DNA of 64,000 nucleotides from Tupaia tana (lineage: Eukaryota > Chordata > Mammalia > Scandentia > Tupaiidae). The position numbers and the translations under genes were made by a program. Below the pieces are notes generated by a model that saw only the letters and a list, made by a program, of their open reading frames with translations, had not been told where the DNA came from and made no database searches. Shown in pieces: positions 11,283 through 22,584 of this stretch. The stretch spans positions 25,339,696 through 25,403,695 of the forward strand of contig JAKSZU010000025.1 of the NCBI GenBank assembly GCA_026018925.1. Reading direction: 5' to 3'. Position 1 is the first letter of the stretch; every line of letters begins with the position of its first letter.

Positions 11283-11387
11283 AGAATGAAACATAAATTT
11301 AAAGTGTGAGTAAAATGCATTTGACAATGAGATGCATCCAGACCTACATCAAGAACTAACGTTAATGATGGAAATAAAGGAAGGATA

Positions 11388-11487
11388 TCATTTTTTTTCC
11401 TCCAGATTTTCACCATAGGGTGCATGAACTCACTGGAGAGAGACAGAGACAGAGAGGAAGAAAGTGAGAAATCAGCCCACGGGATCA
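11388..11487 (-). mobile_element. 5'-truncated SINE, family A
   Basis: Only the 3' third is present: T tail, 'caccatagggtgcatgaact', GAGAGACAGAGA tract and 'aaagtgagaaatca'. The tRNA-like head is missing. Confidence 0.75.
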
Positions 11488-11512
11488 TTCCACTTTTAGA
11501 CATCTATCATTT

Positions 11513-11795
11513 GTCAGGCTGCCCTGTGGCTCAGTGATTAAGGAAGCTAGACCTCACGGGCAACCAGGGTTCAAATTCCAGACACAGCAGCTTTCAAATC
11601 ACTCCAGGCATGCATATGTATTTGCTCAAAATCCCGATAGATGGAGAGATGGAAGAGAAAGGATTGTGGCATGACCATACCCCACTAAGGAGGGCTTTCT
11701 TTCTCTTTATCTCTCTCTCTCTCTCTGTCTGCCTAGTTCTCTCTGCCAAGTGTACACACCTTGTGTCATTTAAGTAAATAAATGAATATATAAAT
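11513..11795 (+). mobile_element. tRNA-derived SINE, family C
   Basis: Head from about 11515 with 'gccctgtggctcagtgatta' and box B-like 'ggttcaaattcc'. Body has 'gaaaggattgtggcatgacc', a (TC)n tract at about 11708-11726, and an AAATAAATGAATA-type tail. Confidence 0.8.
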
Positions 11796-13698
11796 AAAAA
11801 TAAAAAACAAATCGAATCATCTGCGTCCTAAGTCATTTACTCTTGAGTCAGGGTGAGGGGAGCAGTGTGAGGGAGGTCAGAGGGAGTGATAATGCACACC
11901 ACACGTCCGCATGCTGTCAGGATTCTGAGGTCCTGTCCACTGCATTCCCCTCTCCCACCATCGAGAGCCTCTGCCTTAGTAACTTCTCCTCACTAACCTG
12001 CCCTGGGAATATTTCCCAGGTAAACTCTGCAGGAACGTGGAAAACCACTTGAATACCTGAATCCCTGAATGATCCCTGAAGGTCTAATACTTCGGAGCTT
12101 CAGCCCAGTATCTAAGGCTACATTTGGAAATGTTAGGTCATTCGCTTGATTCTACACTTCACTTAACCTGAGTAGAGCCCACGTGTCCACGTTTGATGTG
12201 TCTCTCCAGTCCATCTAAAGTCATTTTCTTTGTGTCTCAGGGACACAGACTGGAGGACATCTCAACATGTCTTCTACCTTTAGAATTCTAGGATCCCACA
12301 GTAAAATCAGGATGGAAACCATCATTAATATCTGTCAAGTGACAGAACTCAAAGATCTCAAAACTTAAAGAGATCCTATTACAGTCTTTCCAGTACTGCT
12401 CAAAGGAAAAGAAATGACCTTATCAGGGAAATTATTTTCAGTGCAATTTTTAGCCAGTTATTACTGGGCCCAAAACCAGAGCTAATGTATAAAGATCCCT
12501 AATTTACATTTGGAAAAATACATTTAAAACTCCTCACCCATGCGTATGTATTCATTGTGTATAACTGAATTGCCTGATGACGGAAGGCTTAAAAAATGCT
12601 AACGGTAGGGAAGAGCTGTCAGTGGGAAAATGTTGCATTTGTCTGGTTCTTTAATTACAAGCTGTTAGCACTGTGGGTTGTGTATCGATGTATTTTTGTT
12701 TGTGTATATTACAGGTTGATCCTGAATATTTGCAAACAAACTTGTGAATGGGAGTAATAGAAATAGTTTCATTATTCCTCCTAAACAGAAACTTTTGATT
12801 TGATCTTTTATTTCAAAATCTCAGCCATAGAAGTTCAAGTTTGGAAAGATTAGGCAGGTCCAGTTACTCATGCAATGACTGGATCTTTTCTACAATGTGC
12901 TAGACAAATGGTCACTCAACTCCCATCTGAGTGCTTTGACTCAAAGAGGATTTCTGGAACAGTCTCTGCATCTGTAGCAGCAGACTAATGTTTTAGCTCT
13001 GCATGTGGCATTCCCTTTTCTGAAGGAGGCACCTTAGTATTTCTTGGGGGGATTATTCTTCCACATTGAATGCTATCTTAACAGGATGACCAGTTGATGA
13101 CCTTCTCATTAGCCAAGGGGCACTCACGTGATCCAAGCTATGACCATCTTTCTTTATCTCCTAGGGATTTGAATTTTGAGTATAAAGAAGTAAGAGAAAA
13201 GAACACTTGGAACAAATTTATCCTGATGATGGTATCTTGAAAATTCTAGTTTCCTGAAACAGCAGGTTTTTCAACTTTAATTTCAGATGTTTACACAAAT
13301 TTAATGTTTGCCTGAAATTTGGCAAAGACAATTTCTATTCATTGCAACCAGAAAAATCTATCTAGAACCACTCTGATCTTATATTTATCCATCTGAGGGG
13401 GGAGAAAAAGTACACAGGATTAATCCCTCTCTAATATTGCTGACCTCCATATGCGTATTTAGCACACTCCTCTTCCATCCTTCCTCATCTCCTTACATGA
13501 CTTTTTAAGAGACCAGCTCACCTTTCCACAGTTTCTGCTATTCGCCATGTTAGTTTTCTTCCCTTGTTCCTTTCTCTACTCCCAACCCCACCACCACCAC
13601 TGTCAAATATTTCTAAGACTGTGTGAAATACAAGATAGTAGTTACTTTACCAATTTTATTCCAACTTTTATGATGCTATAAGCTTATTCAGAAAGAAT

Positions 13699-13734
<36 letters not shown>

Positions 13735-14340
13735 TAAAGCCAATACGTTGACATATGATGAGCAAAAGCTGGAATTTCCCAGGACACAAACTTTAATTCT
13801 TCTGTGCATCCATTCTTTCACTCTTGATGACTATGGTATCTCAAGATTCCTTGGTTTTGAATACATTCTAACTTCCATTGCATACGTAATGGTATTTCTG
13901 GCCCTATCATCCTTGGGGCCCCAGTTGTTGGCCTAAGTTTCTAAGACCCATAGAAAAGTCTTCCGTTTCTGGCATAAGTTCTGTCATGTGTTTGGCTGCC
14001 TTAATTCCTTTGAAAATATATAAATGCATATTGCCAGATAAATGGGAAAAAGGGAAAAACTCATAATTTATATTTTTGGATGACACTAGTGTCTTCTCCC
14101 TTTCCACATCACCCTCTCATTCTTGCTTGTGGTGCAAGGCAGAGACTCACTCTGGCTTCCCATGGCGTCTCTCTTCCCAGTCACTCTCTAAGAGGACGAG
14201 CCTCTTCCCACCAACTAGGAAGACACCCACTACTTGTCAATTTGGTAACTGTTGCATGACCTGATTCTAGATGGGATTCAACATGACTGCAGATTTTTTT
14301 CACCTTTCTACAAACAAGCTCCCACCGGCCTGTTCAATTG
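11796..14340. other. SINE-free, largely unique block
   Basis: No gene and no identifiable transposon except a (GT)n. 12410-12780 is AT-rich and complex, with motifs such as 'ctttaattacaagctgttag', and reads like unconstrained unique or conserved noncoding DNA. The open frame at 11843-12052 has no recognisable domain. Confidence 0.45.
13698..13733. repeat. (GT)n microsatellite
   Basis: A continuous run of about 17 TG units in unique sequence, not attached to a SINE. Confidence 0.95.
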
Positions 14341-14344
14341 AAAT

Positions 14345-14640
14345 CCATAAATATGACCACCTATCAAGTGTCAGGGGCAATGAGTGCAATTTGAATTGGA
14401 CATGGATTCCACCCTCCAGAGCAGATGCACAAGCAATATGGCAATGAGAAGTGATGACTACACTGATGCAACTGGGGCAGCACAAGATGGTTAGTGATTA
14501 AGTATGAGGTCGGGAAAGGTGTGAGGAGGTAACCTCTAGTTGACTTTGGAAAGATGAGTAAGAATACACTAGACAGACAAGGGGGTATTCCCAGCACTTA
14601 GAGTGAATGTGTCATTCTGGGTGTGCAAGGAAAGGGGTGT
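14345..14640 (-). repeat. Probable L2 LINE fragment, antisense
   Basis: 'gaccacctatcaagtgtcag' at 14358 resembles the L2 3' end in antisense. Downstream text such as 'ggaggtaacctctagttgac' and 'gtgtgcaaggaaagg' fits the more 5' part of L2. Very decayed. Confidence 0.45.
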
Positions 14641-15664
14641 GATCACTTTCTTCTATCCTGTAAAATTGCAGCCTATGCTCATATTTGTTGCAACACACAG
14701 CTGGTTTGCAGAGAGCTAAAACCACTATCCTTCTTGCATTGTGTTGCCACATTGAACCTCATCATTCATGCCAGGGAGTCATTATTCTTTATCAGGGGAA
14801 CAAGAGCAAGCCCTCCGCTCCTTCATCTGTCCCTCTTTCATCATTACTCCTAGGTTATGGAGAACACAGTCCTCAGCCTCGCCTCTTCCACGCCCAGCAA
14901 GAAACTCACCATCTCCACGAACGTCCTCTCCTCTCTCCTTCACACATCTCTTTCTGAGATACTGTGCTTCAAACTTTGCAGGTGTCAGAAATCATCTTTC
15001 AACAAGTTTCACAGAAGGTTAGAAGCAGTTTCTACCCAGCTGTTGTCCAGTGTTCTCTGAAACCAATAAAAGGAAAAGAAACTGAAAACATGTTTGCTAA
15101 AATCAAATTAAAGCTGTGATGGAGTTGCAGCTATCTATGGCTATGTGGGCTGCCTGCCAACAATGTTTTTAATATAATAATTGCTCATCCATAGACCCAT
15201 AATAATTGATATTTGCAATTCGATAATGCTTCTTAACAATTTTTTATTTGTTTCCAATCTCCCCGCTTCCCTCCTCACCTCATCTGCCCAATAACCCCCT
15301 GCATCAGCACATTCATGGCTCTTAATGACCCTCTCAGCAGCTACTGATCAAAGTCAAATTTTAATTACGATTCTAATTTTGGAAGTTTGCTTCCTTTTAA
15401 TATGAACTTTTAGAAGGGAGTCAAACGTGGGCTTGCAATAGCTCACAGGAAACGTATCAAGCACTAGGACTATTTAATTAGACTAGTTCAAGTAGTTTTG
15501 AGCTTTATGCTTCTTCCCAACTTGTTACCTAGCAAGCAGTTACCATAGAAAGTAAAATACATCATTAAAAACTGCAGTCTGGTCCGAGAAATGGGCAGAG
15601 TAGAAAGGATATGCAACTGTATGACCTCAGAAATTTGCTCTCAACATTTTAGAATGGCTAATAC
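14641..15664. other. Unique DNA, candidate noncoding conserved stretch
   Basis: No gene recognised. 15080-15560 is AT-rich with many TAATTA-like words and few repeats. That composition is typical of, but does not prove, a distal regulatory element. Confidence 0.4.
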
Positions 15665-15850
15665 TCTCTTCTATTCTTTCTGCAGTCTGGTCTGAAATCA
15701 TCTCAAGCCTTCTCTGCATCTTGACGACATTTCTTTATTCCAGGCAAGAAGGTCTTACCTTAGCCTTTGGAAATTCTACCCATTCTTTTAAGACCAAATC
15801 AAAAACTCCACCTTCTCTGCAACTTTCCTGATCTTTGCAAATAAAATTGA
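15665..15850 (+). repeat. Probable L2 LINE fragment
   Basis: The pyrimidine-rich text with 'ttcttttaagaccaaatc' and 'aactccaccttctctgcaac' fits the sense L2 region about 200-400 bp from its 3' end. Low similarity. Confidence 0.4.
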
Positions 15851-16642
15851 CTACTCTTCCAGAAATCCCAGGGAACTTATGATAATCATTAATTTAAAAT
15901 AATTATCATAATAGAAGAAATCGAGTACACTTTATATTAGTGCATAGGAAATTTACCTCACTTTATCTTCCCAATAATCCTTATGTGTACTCTTATGAAT
16001 CCTCATTTATTTTGATATTTCACTTTTACTTTTCACATTTCTTATTTTTTACAATCACTGTACATCTTTATGACATTCAAAAAGGATTTTCCCAGTATAA
16101 TACATATACTGTGTATTATTCCATATGCATTATCATCAGCAGATAATTTTCTATTTTTGTGTTCATCAAATGTTTTGCTTATGTTTTCCCCCTTGATTTC
16201 TTCCTTCCCACCCCTCCATTTCCCATTCGACTCCCACACTGTCTCTAGTATCAACATTTGCTCTCCATGCCTTTACAACTTCCTATCTTTAAGTTTCTGT
16301 AATAGTGTGCAGACATTCAGTATATATTAAGTGGGGACATACAATCCTTCTCTTTCATAGTCTGACTTGCTTCACTCAGCACTAAATCTTCTATATTCAT
16401 TCACTTTACATCAGATGTCAGGGTCTTATTGTTTTTGATGCCTGAGTAGTATTCATAGCATATATGTGGCACACTTTTTCAATCCATTTATCTGTTCTGG
16501 GACATTTGGGTTGAATCCTTATTTTAGCAATTGTGAATAATGACACAGAGAGTGTCATTATTTCCAAATGAGTGTACTTCTATCCTTTGGATAGATACTC
16601 ATGAGTAGACTTATTGATTCGTATGATAATCCTACTTGTAGG

Positions 16643-16920
16643 GTTTTTTTGTTTGTTTGTTTTTTGTTTTGGAGAGGTTTTTGCTATAGGGCGCATGCAC
16701 TCGCCAGACAGACAGAGAGAGACATAGAGACAGAAAGCGAGAAATCACCCCCCAGGGGGATGGCCACGCCACAATCCCTTCTCCTCCATTCTCCTCTCGG
16801 GATCTTGGGCACACACGCACACGTGCCTGGCGTGAGTTTTAAGCCAACGGGTCCAGGACGCGAATCGCAGTCGACTACATGGGAGTCCAGCAACATAGCC
16901 ATTACGCTAACCACTGGTTC
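16643..16920 (-). mobile_element. tRNA-derived SINE, family A, inside L1
   Basis: Complete antisense copy with a T-rich (GTTT) tail, 'gctatagggcgcatgcactc', and the head ending 'aaccactggttcc'. TSD cctacttgtagg at 16631-16642 and 16921-16932, perfect over 12 bp. Removing it restores continuous L1 text. Confidence 0.95.
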
Positions 16921-17361
16921 CCTACTTGTAGGTTTCTGAAGCATCTCCATATTGTTCTCCATAATGGCTATACTAATTTACATTCCCACCAACAATACAG
17001 GAGAGTTCCCTTTTCACCACAGCCTGGTCAGCACTTCTTAATCTTAGCCATTCTGACTGGGATTAGATGGCATCTCAATGTAAGAGATGCTGAGCATTTT
17101 TTCATATGCTTTTTGGCCATTGTATGCCTTCCTTGGAAAGCTGTCTGTTTAGGTCATCTTCTCATCTTTTAATTGGATTGATTTTTTTTTTTTTCAGGTA
17201 AGCTGCTTGAGTTCCCTGTATATTCTGGTTATCAGTCCCTTATCTGAGGCATAGTTTGCAAATATATTCTCCCATTCTGAGGGTTGTTTCTTCACTCTAA
17301 TAATTGTTTCTTTTGCCGTACAGAAGCTCTTTAACCTAATATAATTCCACTTGTCTATTTT

Positions 17362-17628
17362 CCTCTTTTTTTGAGAGATTTTTGGTATATGCCATGTGTG
17401 CTTGCTAGAGAGACAGAGAGAGAAAGAGAGACAGCATGCAAGAAATCACTCCACTCCCCCATGAGGTGGCCATGATGCAATCCCTTTTCCTCCACTCTCC
17501 TCTCAGGATTTTGGACACACTCACACACATGTGCCCAGTGTGAGTTTTAAGCCATTGGGTCTAGGACTCAAACTGTGGTCAACTACATGGGAGTCCAGCA
17601 ACATAACCATTCCACCATTTGCTATTCC
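17362..17628 (-). mobile_element. tRNA-derived SINE, family A, inside L1
   Basis: Antisense copy with 'gagagatttttggtata', pyrimidine/purine tract, 'gatgcaatcccttttcctcc' and a head ending near 17628. Approximate TSD 'tccacttgtctatttt' near 17346 and 'tccacttatctatttt' near 17629, with one mismatch. CpGs are mostly gone, so it is older than the copy at 16643. Confidence 0.85.
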
Positions 17629-18599
17629 TCCACTTATCTATTTTTTTTTTCACTTATCTACTTTTGATATTACTGTCTGTGCTTTCGGGGTCTTACTTTT
17701 TAATAAATTCTTTGCCAACTTCAATGTCTCCAAGAGTTTCTCCTGTGTTGTCCACCCATAGCTTTATAGTTTGAGGTTTTATGTTTAGATCTTTGATTCA
17801 TTTTGATTTGATTTTTGTTAATGATGAGAGAGAGGGGATAAATGAATACAGTAACTTGCTAGGATACAAAATCAACATACAAAAATCTATAGCATTTCTA
17901 TACACCAACAGTGAATAGACTGAGGTAGAATTGATGAAAGCAATTCCTTTTACAATAGCCAAAAAGAAACAGGATACCCAGGAATAAACCTAATCAAAGA
18001 AATCAAAGGCCTCTAGAAGGAAAACTATGAAAAAGTTAAATAAGAAATTGAAAATGATACAAAAAAGTAAAATGACATCCCATGTTCCTGGATTAGAAGA
18101 ATTAAGATAGTCAAAATGTTAATTCTACCCAATTTATAAATTTAATGCAATTCCAATCAAATTACCAGAGATGTCCTTCACAGAATTAGAAAAAAGATAA
18201 TTGTAAAATTTGTCTGGAATCATAGAAGGCCCTTGTATCACCAAAGCAATACTAAGCAAAAATAATAAAGTGGAGGCATCTCATTCCCTGACCCCAAAAT
18301 ACCTTACAGAGTTGTGACAGTCAAAATATACAGTCAAATGATTTTCAACAAAGGGCAAATCCAGTAGGAAAAAGAAAATCTCTTCATCAAATGGTGCTGC
18401 AAATACTGGATATCTACCTGCAGAAAAATGAAACTGGACCCATTATCCTCATTTAATAGATGAGGAAACTGAATTTTAGACATGTTAAAATGTGCTCAAC
18501 GTCAAGTAGCTATTTATTGGTAGAGTGAGAATCCAAATGCCAGGACTTGAAGAGCAAACCATAGGATTTATATTCCTCCCACACGCACAAAAATAATCT

Positions 18600-18710
18600 C
18601 AAATAGGATATAATCCTGTACAAGAAAGAAACTGTCTCATACATCTTTGAATCTAATGTTCTCAAAGTTGTCATTTAATAAATATTTTTGGATTGAATGA
18701 CTCCCTCTTA
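18600..18710 (+). repeat. Possible L2 3' end
   Basis: 'catttaataaatatttttgg' and 'attgaatgac' near 18672 resemble the L2 sense terminus. Weak. Confidence 0.3.
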
Positions 18711-19640
18711 AAGTACATGCAAATATATTTAGAAACTTGCTCATGAGGATGAATAAGTGGCTTTTTAAAAATTATTTCCCAGCTTCTTAAAAAGTTTATT
18801 AGAAATTTGGCATTTCAACAGGACAACTAAGGTGAAGACCGTATACCACCACAGACCTTTAACAGAAAGCAGAAGAGACAGACGTACGCATCAACAGTGT
18901 CAGTATTAATCAGCACGTATGAACATGTGGGAGGTACCCTGCTCCATGCTGTGGAGGATTTGAGGATGAAAATAATTGCTCTTGCCATCAATGTAACTAT
19001 CCAGTTTAGGGGTGGAGTGAAAACCCAATATTTGCCTTTACTAATCCTGATTGCTTTCTGAAAAGGTTAAGTACGTGTAATAACAGAACTTTCATTCTAG
19101 AGAAACTCTAGATAAGTGTGTGTGTCTTTGTAGGAGGAGCCTGAGGGAGAGCTCAGTTGTTATATATTGCAGGGGGAGGAGAACTCCAGATTGACTCTGG
19201 AATGAGAAGAGACAAAGGCAAGAGAAACAAACTGCCACTGCCAACATCTTAGGAAAAGATTAAATAAAGCATGTGCTATGAATTTTAAATTATTTGTTAT
19301 GGGGTACAAATGTAAAGCCCTCCTTCAGAAAAGCCTACATTGCTCACTCATAATTTTTTGGAAGTAGAATTTTCTGGGGAATAAAAAATGCTTATTTTTC
19401 ATTTGTATCAATGCAATGCAGCCCAGGAAGAGCACTGAAGGATGGAGGAGGTTCTGTATATTCGTCACAGGGTCTATGCCCAACTCCTGCACACTCCTTA
19501 ACACAGAGACATCAGCACTCCTATCTTCTCTCTGGCTTTAACATCTCAGTTCTTATCCAGGTCCTATATCCTGACCCTGGACCCCACTGATTTGGTGGAA
19601 TTCCCTTCCAGCGTCTTGACCCAGTACTGAACTGAAGATT
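18711..19640. other. Unique DNA, nothing recognised
   Basis: No gene and no repeat that I can name. A possible promoter-like 'gttatatattgcaggggg' at 19159 has no supporting context. Confidence 0.4.
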
Positions 19641-19644
19641 ACCC

Positions 19645-20035
19645 TCCAAAAATTCAAGTCTATCTGGAACTTCAAAATCGGATTTTTTTGGAAATAGTGT
19701 TTTGGCAAATCTACTCCAATAAAGATGAGATCATGTAGCCTCAATTCAATGACTAGTATCCTTAGAAGAATGATAAGAGGGAAATTCAGACATACAGTTA
19801 GAGAGAACCTCCAAGCGACAGGGCATACAGAGATTGGAGTGATATGCCTGTGAGCCTGGAAGTGCCCAGGGTTGTCGGCAAGCACTGGGAGCTAGGAGAG
19901 AAGTCCCTCCCTCAGAGCCTCTAGGAGGAACCAAGCTTACACACATCTTGATTTCAGATTTTTGACTTGTTGTGGAAAGGCACCCAGTTTGGGGTTATTT
20001 ATTATAGCGGCCCGAGAAAACTGATACAGACCCTT
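19645..20035 (+). mobile_element. MaLR (MLT1-type) LTR
   Basis: Hallmarks in order: 'gatgagatcatgtagcc' at 19726, 'actagtatccttagaagaat' at 19752, 'agattggagtgatatgcc' at 19831, 'gctaggagagaagtccctcc', and the end 'tttattatagcggcccgaga' to 'actgatacaga'. No internal retroviral sequence remains nearby. Confidence 0.75.
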
Positions 20036-20158
20036 ACTTTCCTTACTCAGTTTCTGGTATCCACCAATATTCAATAAGATCATCTTTTCTTGTCCCAGGA
20101 CTGAGATCGAATTCTAACCATACTTGAGACAGATATGAGTGAATTCAGTAAAGATCAT

Positions 20159-20535
20159 TGTTACTGTTTGAATGTGTCCTCTAAAAATTCATGTCTCGAG
20201 GTTTAGTTGTGATGGAATTAAGATTAAAAACTTAATCTGACAATGGTGTAAAAGAGGGGGCCTTTGAGAAGAGACTAGGATTAAAGCTACCAGAGTATGG
20301 CCCCCATGGTTGACTGCTGTGGATTTATGAAAGGGAATTAGACCAGAACAAGGAAACAGGGACAGAGACACATGTACTCCTACCCTCTACCATATCACAA
20401 GGCAGCCAGAAGAGCCCTACCAAACGTGGGCCCTGGAACTTGGCTCTCCAAATCATGAACTGGATAAGCCTCTATTCTTGCAAACCACCCAGTTTCAGGT
20501 ATTTTCTTTTATTAGCAGAAGACTGGACTAGAACA
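20159..20535 (+). mobile_element. MaLR (MST/MLT1-type) LTR
   Basis: Starts TG with 'tgttactgtttgaatgtgtc', then 'aaaattcatgtctcgagg', 'gaaccaggaag'-region homology, 'gcaaaccacccagtttcagg' at 20480 and ends 'ggactagaaca'. It lies 120 bp after another MaLR LTR on the same strand and represents a separate insertion. Confidence 0.75.
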
Positions 20536-20934
20536 CCTATAGAACACATAGTTTTGCTTGAGAATAATCAGGCACAATTTTTCCATCACAAGACTTTCTG
20601 ATTCTCTACATAACAACTGCATAGGGGACTTCAGAGGTTCAGGGTTTCCGAGTGACAGAATCACTGCAGAAACCCAATAGCCCAGTCATGTTGACAGACA
20701 GTAAGTACGACACGACAAACTTCATTTATCTTTGAAAACTCAGATAATAGGATTGTCACTGTTCACAAACTCTTAGATGGGCTCACTCCACACAGTGCAG
20801 ACAGACAGTAAATATACACTTGCCTGGAGTGAGGATGTGCCCTGCTTCATGGTCTTTTCCTTAAAATGACATAGTCCAAGAATCAGCACACGAGATGTGC
20901 TCAGAATGAATGCTGAGCTGCTCCCTAAAATAAC

Positions 20935-21090
20935 TCTTCATTTGTTCATGAAACAAACATGTACTGAATGTACGTGGTGAGCCACTGTGTTTGAGATGTC
21001 ATTATTTTGTTTTCAGAAGCCACGGATTCAGGATATGGCTAAGGAGAAAGAGACATGAACACTCATTTAAATGCTGTGATGTGCAGCCCC
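20935..21090 (-). repeat. Probable L2 LINE 3' fragment
   Basis: 'catttgttcatgaaacaaac' then 'atgtactgaatgtacgtggt' and 'gagccactgtgtttgaga' follow the antisense L2 terminus. Confidence 0.5.
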
Positions 21091-21424
21091 AGGTATTCTC
21101 AGACTTAGCTGAAGCTCCACATAGTCAGGAATGAGCAAAAGACACTTCCTGTCCAAATTTGAAGTGCCCAGCTCAATCATCTTACTAAGTGCCCAGCGTC
21201 AGCATCTCCACATGGCTTTGCTGTTCTCTATTTACCTTGTGTACACAGTTACTCTAGTGAGTGATAAAACCTTTGTTTCTTTGAGAGAAATGATCCTCAA
21301 GTGACATATAAAACTTTACTGTGAGATAAAAAAAGAAAGAAAAGGCAGATAACTTGCCTTCTAAGCACAAGGAAACATCTACAGGTGTGGGATTTAAGAC
21401 TAAACAAGTCACCTGTGCAAATAT

Positions 21425-21575
21425 GTTTTTCAAAGAATTATTTATTTATTATTCTTATTTTTTAAATTTTGACCAGAGAGAGAGAGAGAGAGAGAGCTGC
21501 CAGGTCTGGGACTCAAACTATGGTCGACCATGTGGGAGTCCAGCACCTTTAACCACCACGCCACCTGCTGGCTCC
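21425..21575 (-). mobile_element. Short tRNA-derived SINE, variant D
   Basis: Antisense copy: AT-rich end 'caaagaattatttattta', then GA repeat, then the tRNA-like head 'ctgccaggtctgggactcaa' to 'gccacctgctggctcc'. The long family A body is absent. TSD cacctgtgcaaatat / cacctgttcaaatat at 21410-21424 and 21576-21590 (one mismatch) shows it moved in this short form. The copy at 36757 has the same architecture. Confidence 0.85.
21475..21496. repeat. (GA)n microsatellite
   Basis: About eleven GA units joining the AT-rich end and the tRNA-like head of the short SINE. Confidence 0.9.
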
Positions 21576-21590
21576 CACCTGTTCAAATAT

Positions 21591-22185
21591 TGACACTGCA
21601 GAAACTGGAGATTGCAGAAGATGCCTTGATGGGCCAAGGATAAATGGCAAAGACCTGTAGTAGTAGAAATCAGGCAAGATGCTCAGCTGCAGGGGTGCAG
21701 GGAAAACAGCTCTAGATACTGCAGAGCCACCAGGAAAGTGTGTGGGTTCATGCCCTGTGGCTCCCTCACCCCAAATATATGAAGCACACACATGTGACTG
21801 TGATTCTGACTCAGGCTAGGTGTGATCTGCTGTGTGAAGCTGGAAGTGACTCTCTCTCTTAACCAAGTAGTAAAGGACTAATTGCCGTTCAGTTATTTGT
21901 AAGAGAATTGAAAGAAAAGTGCATCTTCCTGCCCTGTATTCCTATTAAAAAAAATTAATTAATGTTTTAAAAATAGCACTTCAGGGACCAGCATGGACTC
22001 AGACCCCGTACACATGCGTACCATCTTCAGCAAAGGAAGCTCTGCTTTCATCTGCTTTACATGTTGTGGTTCCAATAAGAGAAAATAAAACAGAGCAACT
22101 ACTGGCATCAGGCCCACTAATCTTACAGAATTCTCTCTAGAGAACTCCATGCCTCATTTCTTTTGTTTAAGAGAAGCTGAAGAGT
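21591..22185. other. Unique DNA, nothing recognised
   Basis: No gene or nameable repeat between the short SINE and the MER5A-type element. Confidence 0.4.
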
Positions 22186-22187
22186 AG

Positions 22188-22358
22188 TGGTCCTCAAACG
22201 TGGATATGTGTTAGGAGCACCTAGGGAGATTTTTAAGAATACTGATGCCTGGGCTCACTCCCCAGAGATTCTGATTTATGGGCTGTCTGGGGCATGACCC
22301 AAACATTGAGGTTTTTAAAGCTCCCAGCTGATTACCAATGTGCAGCCAGGATTGAGAA
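22188..22358 (+). mobile_element. MER5A-type hAT (Charlie) element
   Basis: Nearly complete non-autonomous element: 'gtggtcctcaaacgtgga' at 22189, 'actgatgcctgggctcactc', 'cagagattctgatttatggg', 'ttttaaagctcccagctgat', ending 'aggattgagaacccc'. The ends form the expected imperfect terminal inverted repeats. Confidence 0.9.
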
Positions 22359-22503
22359 CCCCCGCTGGAGAAGGAGTACGGTAGACTGGTGTTAGGAGCT
22401 GGGCAGACCTGGCTCACCTCTAACTATCGATGACATAAACTAAGTACATGAGGTTCTCAGAGCCTGTCTTCTGTGCCCTTGCATCCAGAGAGGTGGGAGG
22501 AAT

Positions 22504-22582
22504 TTGTGTGTGTGTGTGTGTGTGCGCGCGCGCTTGCGCGAACACGTGCGTATGTGTGTGTGTGCATGTATGTGTGTGTGTC
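22504..22582. repeat. Compound (GT)n-(GC)n alternating tract
   Basis: GT repeats run into a GCGCGCGC block at about 22525-22532, then 'cttgcgcgaacacgtgcgta' and another GT run. It is almost entirely alternating purine-pyrimidine. Confidence 0.9.
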
Positions 22583-22584
22583 TC

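Larger units (their letters stand above)
16010..18444 (-). mobile_element. LINE-1 with 5' inversion (twin priming)
   Basis: 16010 to about 17832 is antisense L1: 3' UTR, then ORF2 3' region (for example 'cattcccaccaacaatac' at 16981). From about 17845 to 18444 the same element is in sense orientation, with ORF2 text such as 'acaatagccaaaaagaaac'. The two parts are consecutive pieces of one L1: the sense part ends 'gaaactggaccc' at about 18430-18441, and the antisense part, read on its own strand, starts where that leaves off. An 11-bp TSD flanks the whole. Reverse transcriptase frames are broken, so this is a dead copy. Two SINEs later inserted into it. Confidence 0.85.
15925..18565 (-). repeat. 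MIR SINE split by an L1 insertion
   Basis: The left part (about 15925-16009) and the right part (18445 to about 18565, with 'tagatgaggaaactgaattt' and 'gtgagaatccaaatgccagg') together make one antisense MIR. The 11-bp duplication atcctcattta at 15999-16009 and 18445-18455 marks the L1 insertion site. Confidence 0.8.

Noticed and set aside
17845..18444. L1 ORF2 as a live reverse transcriptase gene
   Set aside because: Only a fragment remains, with stops and an inversion.
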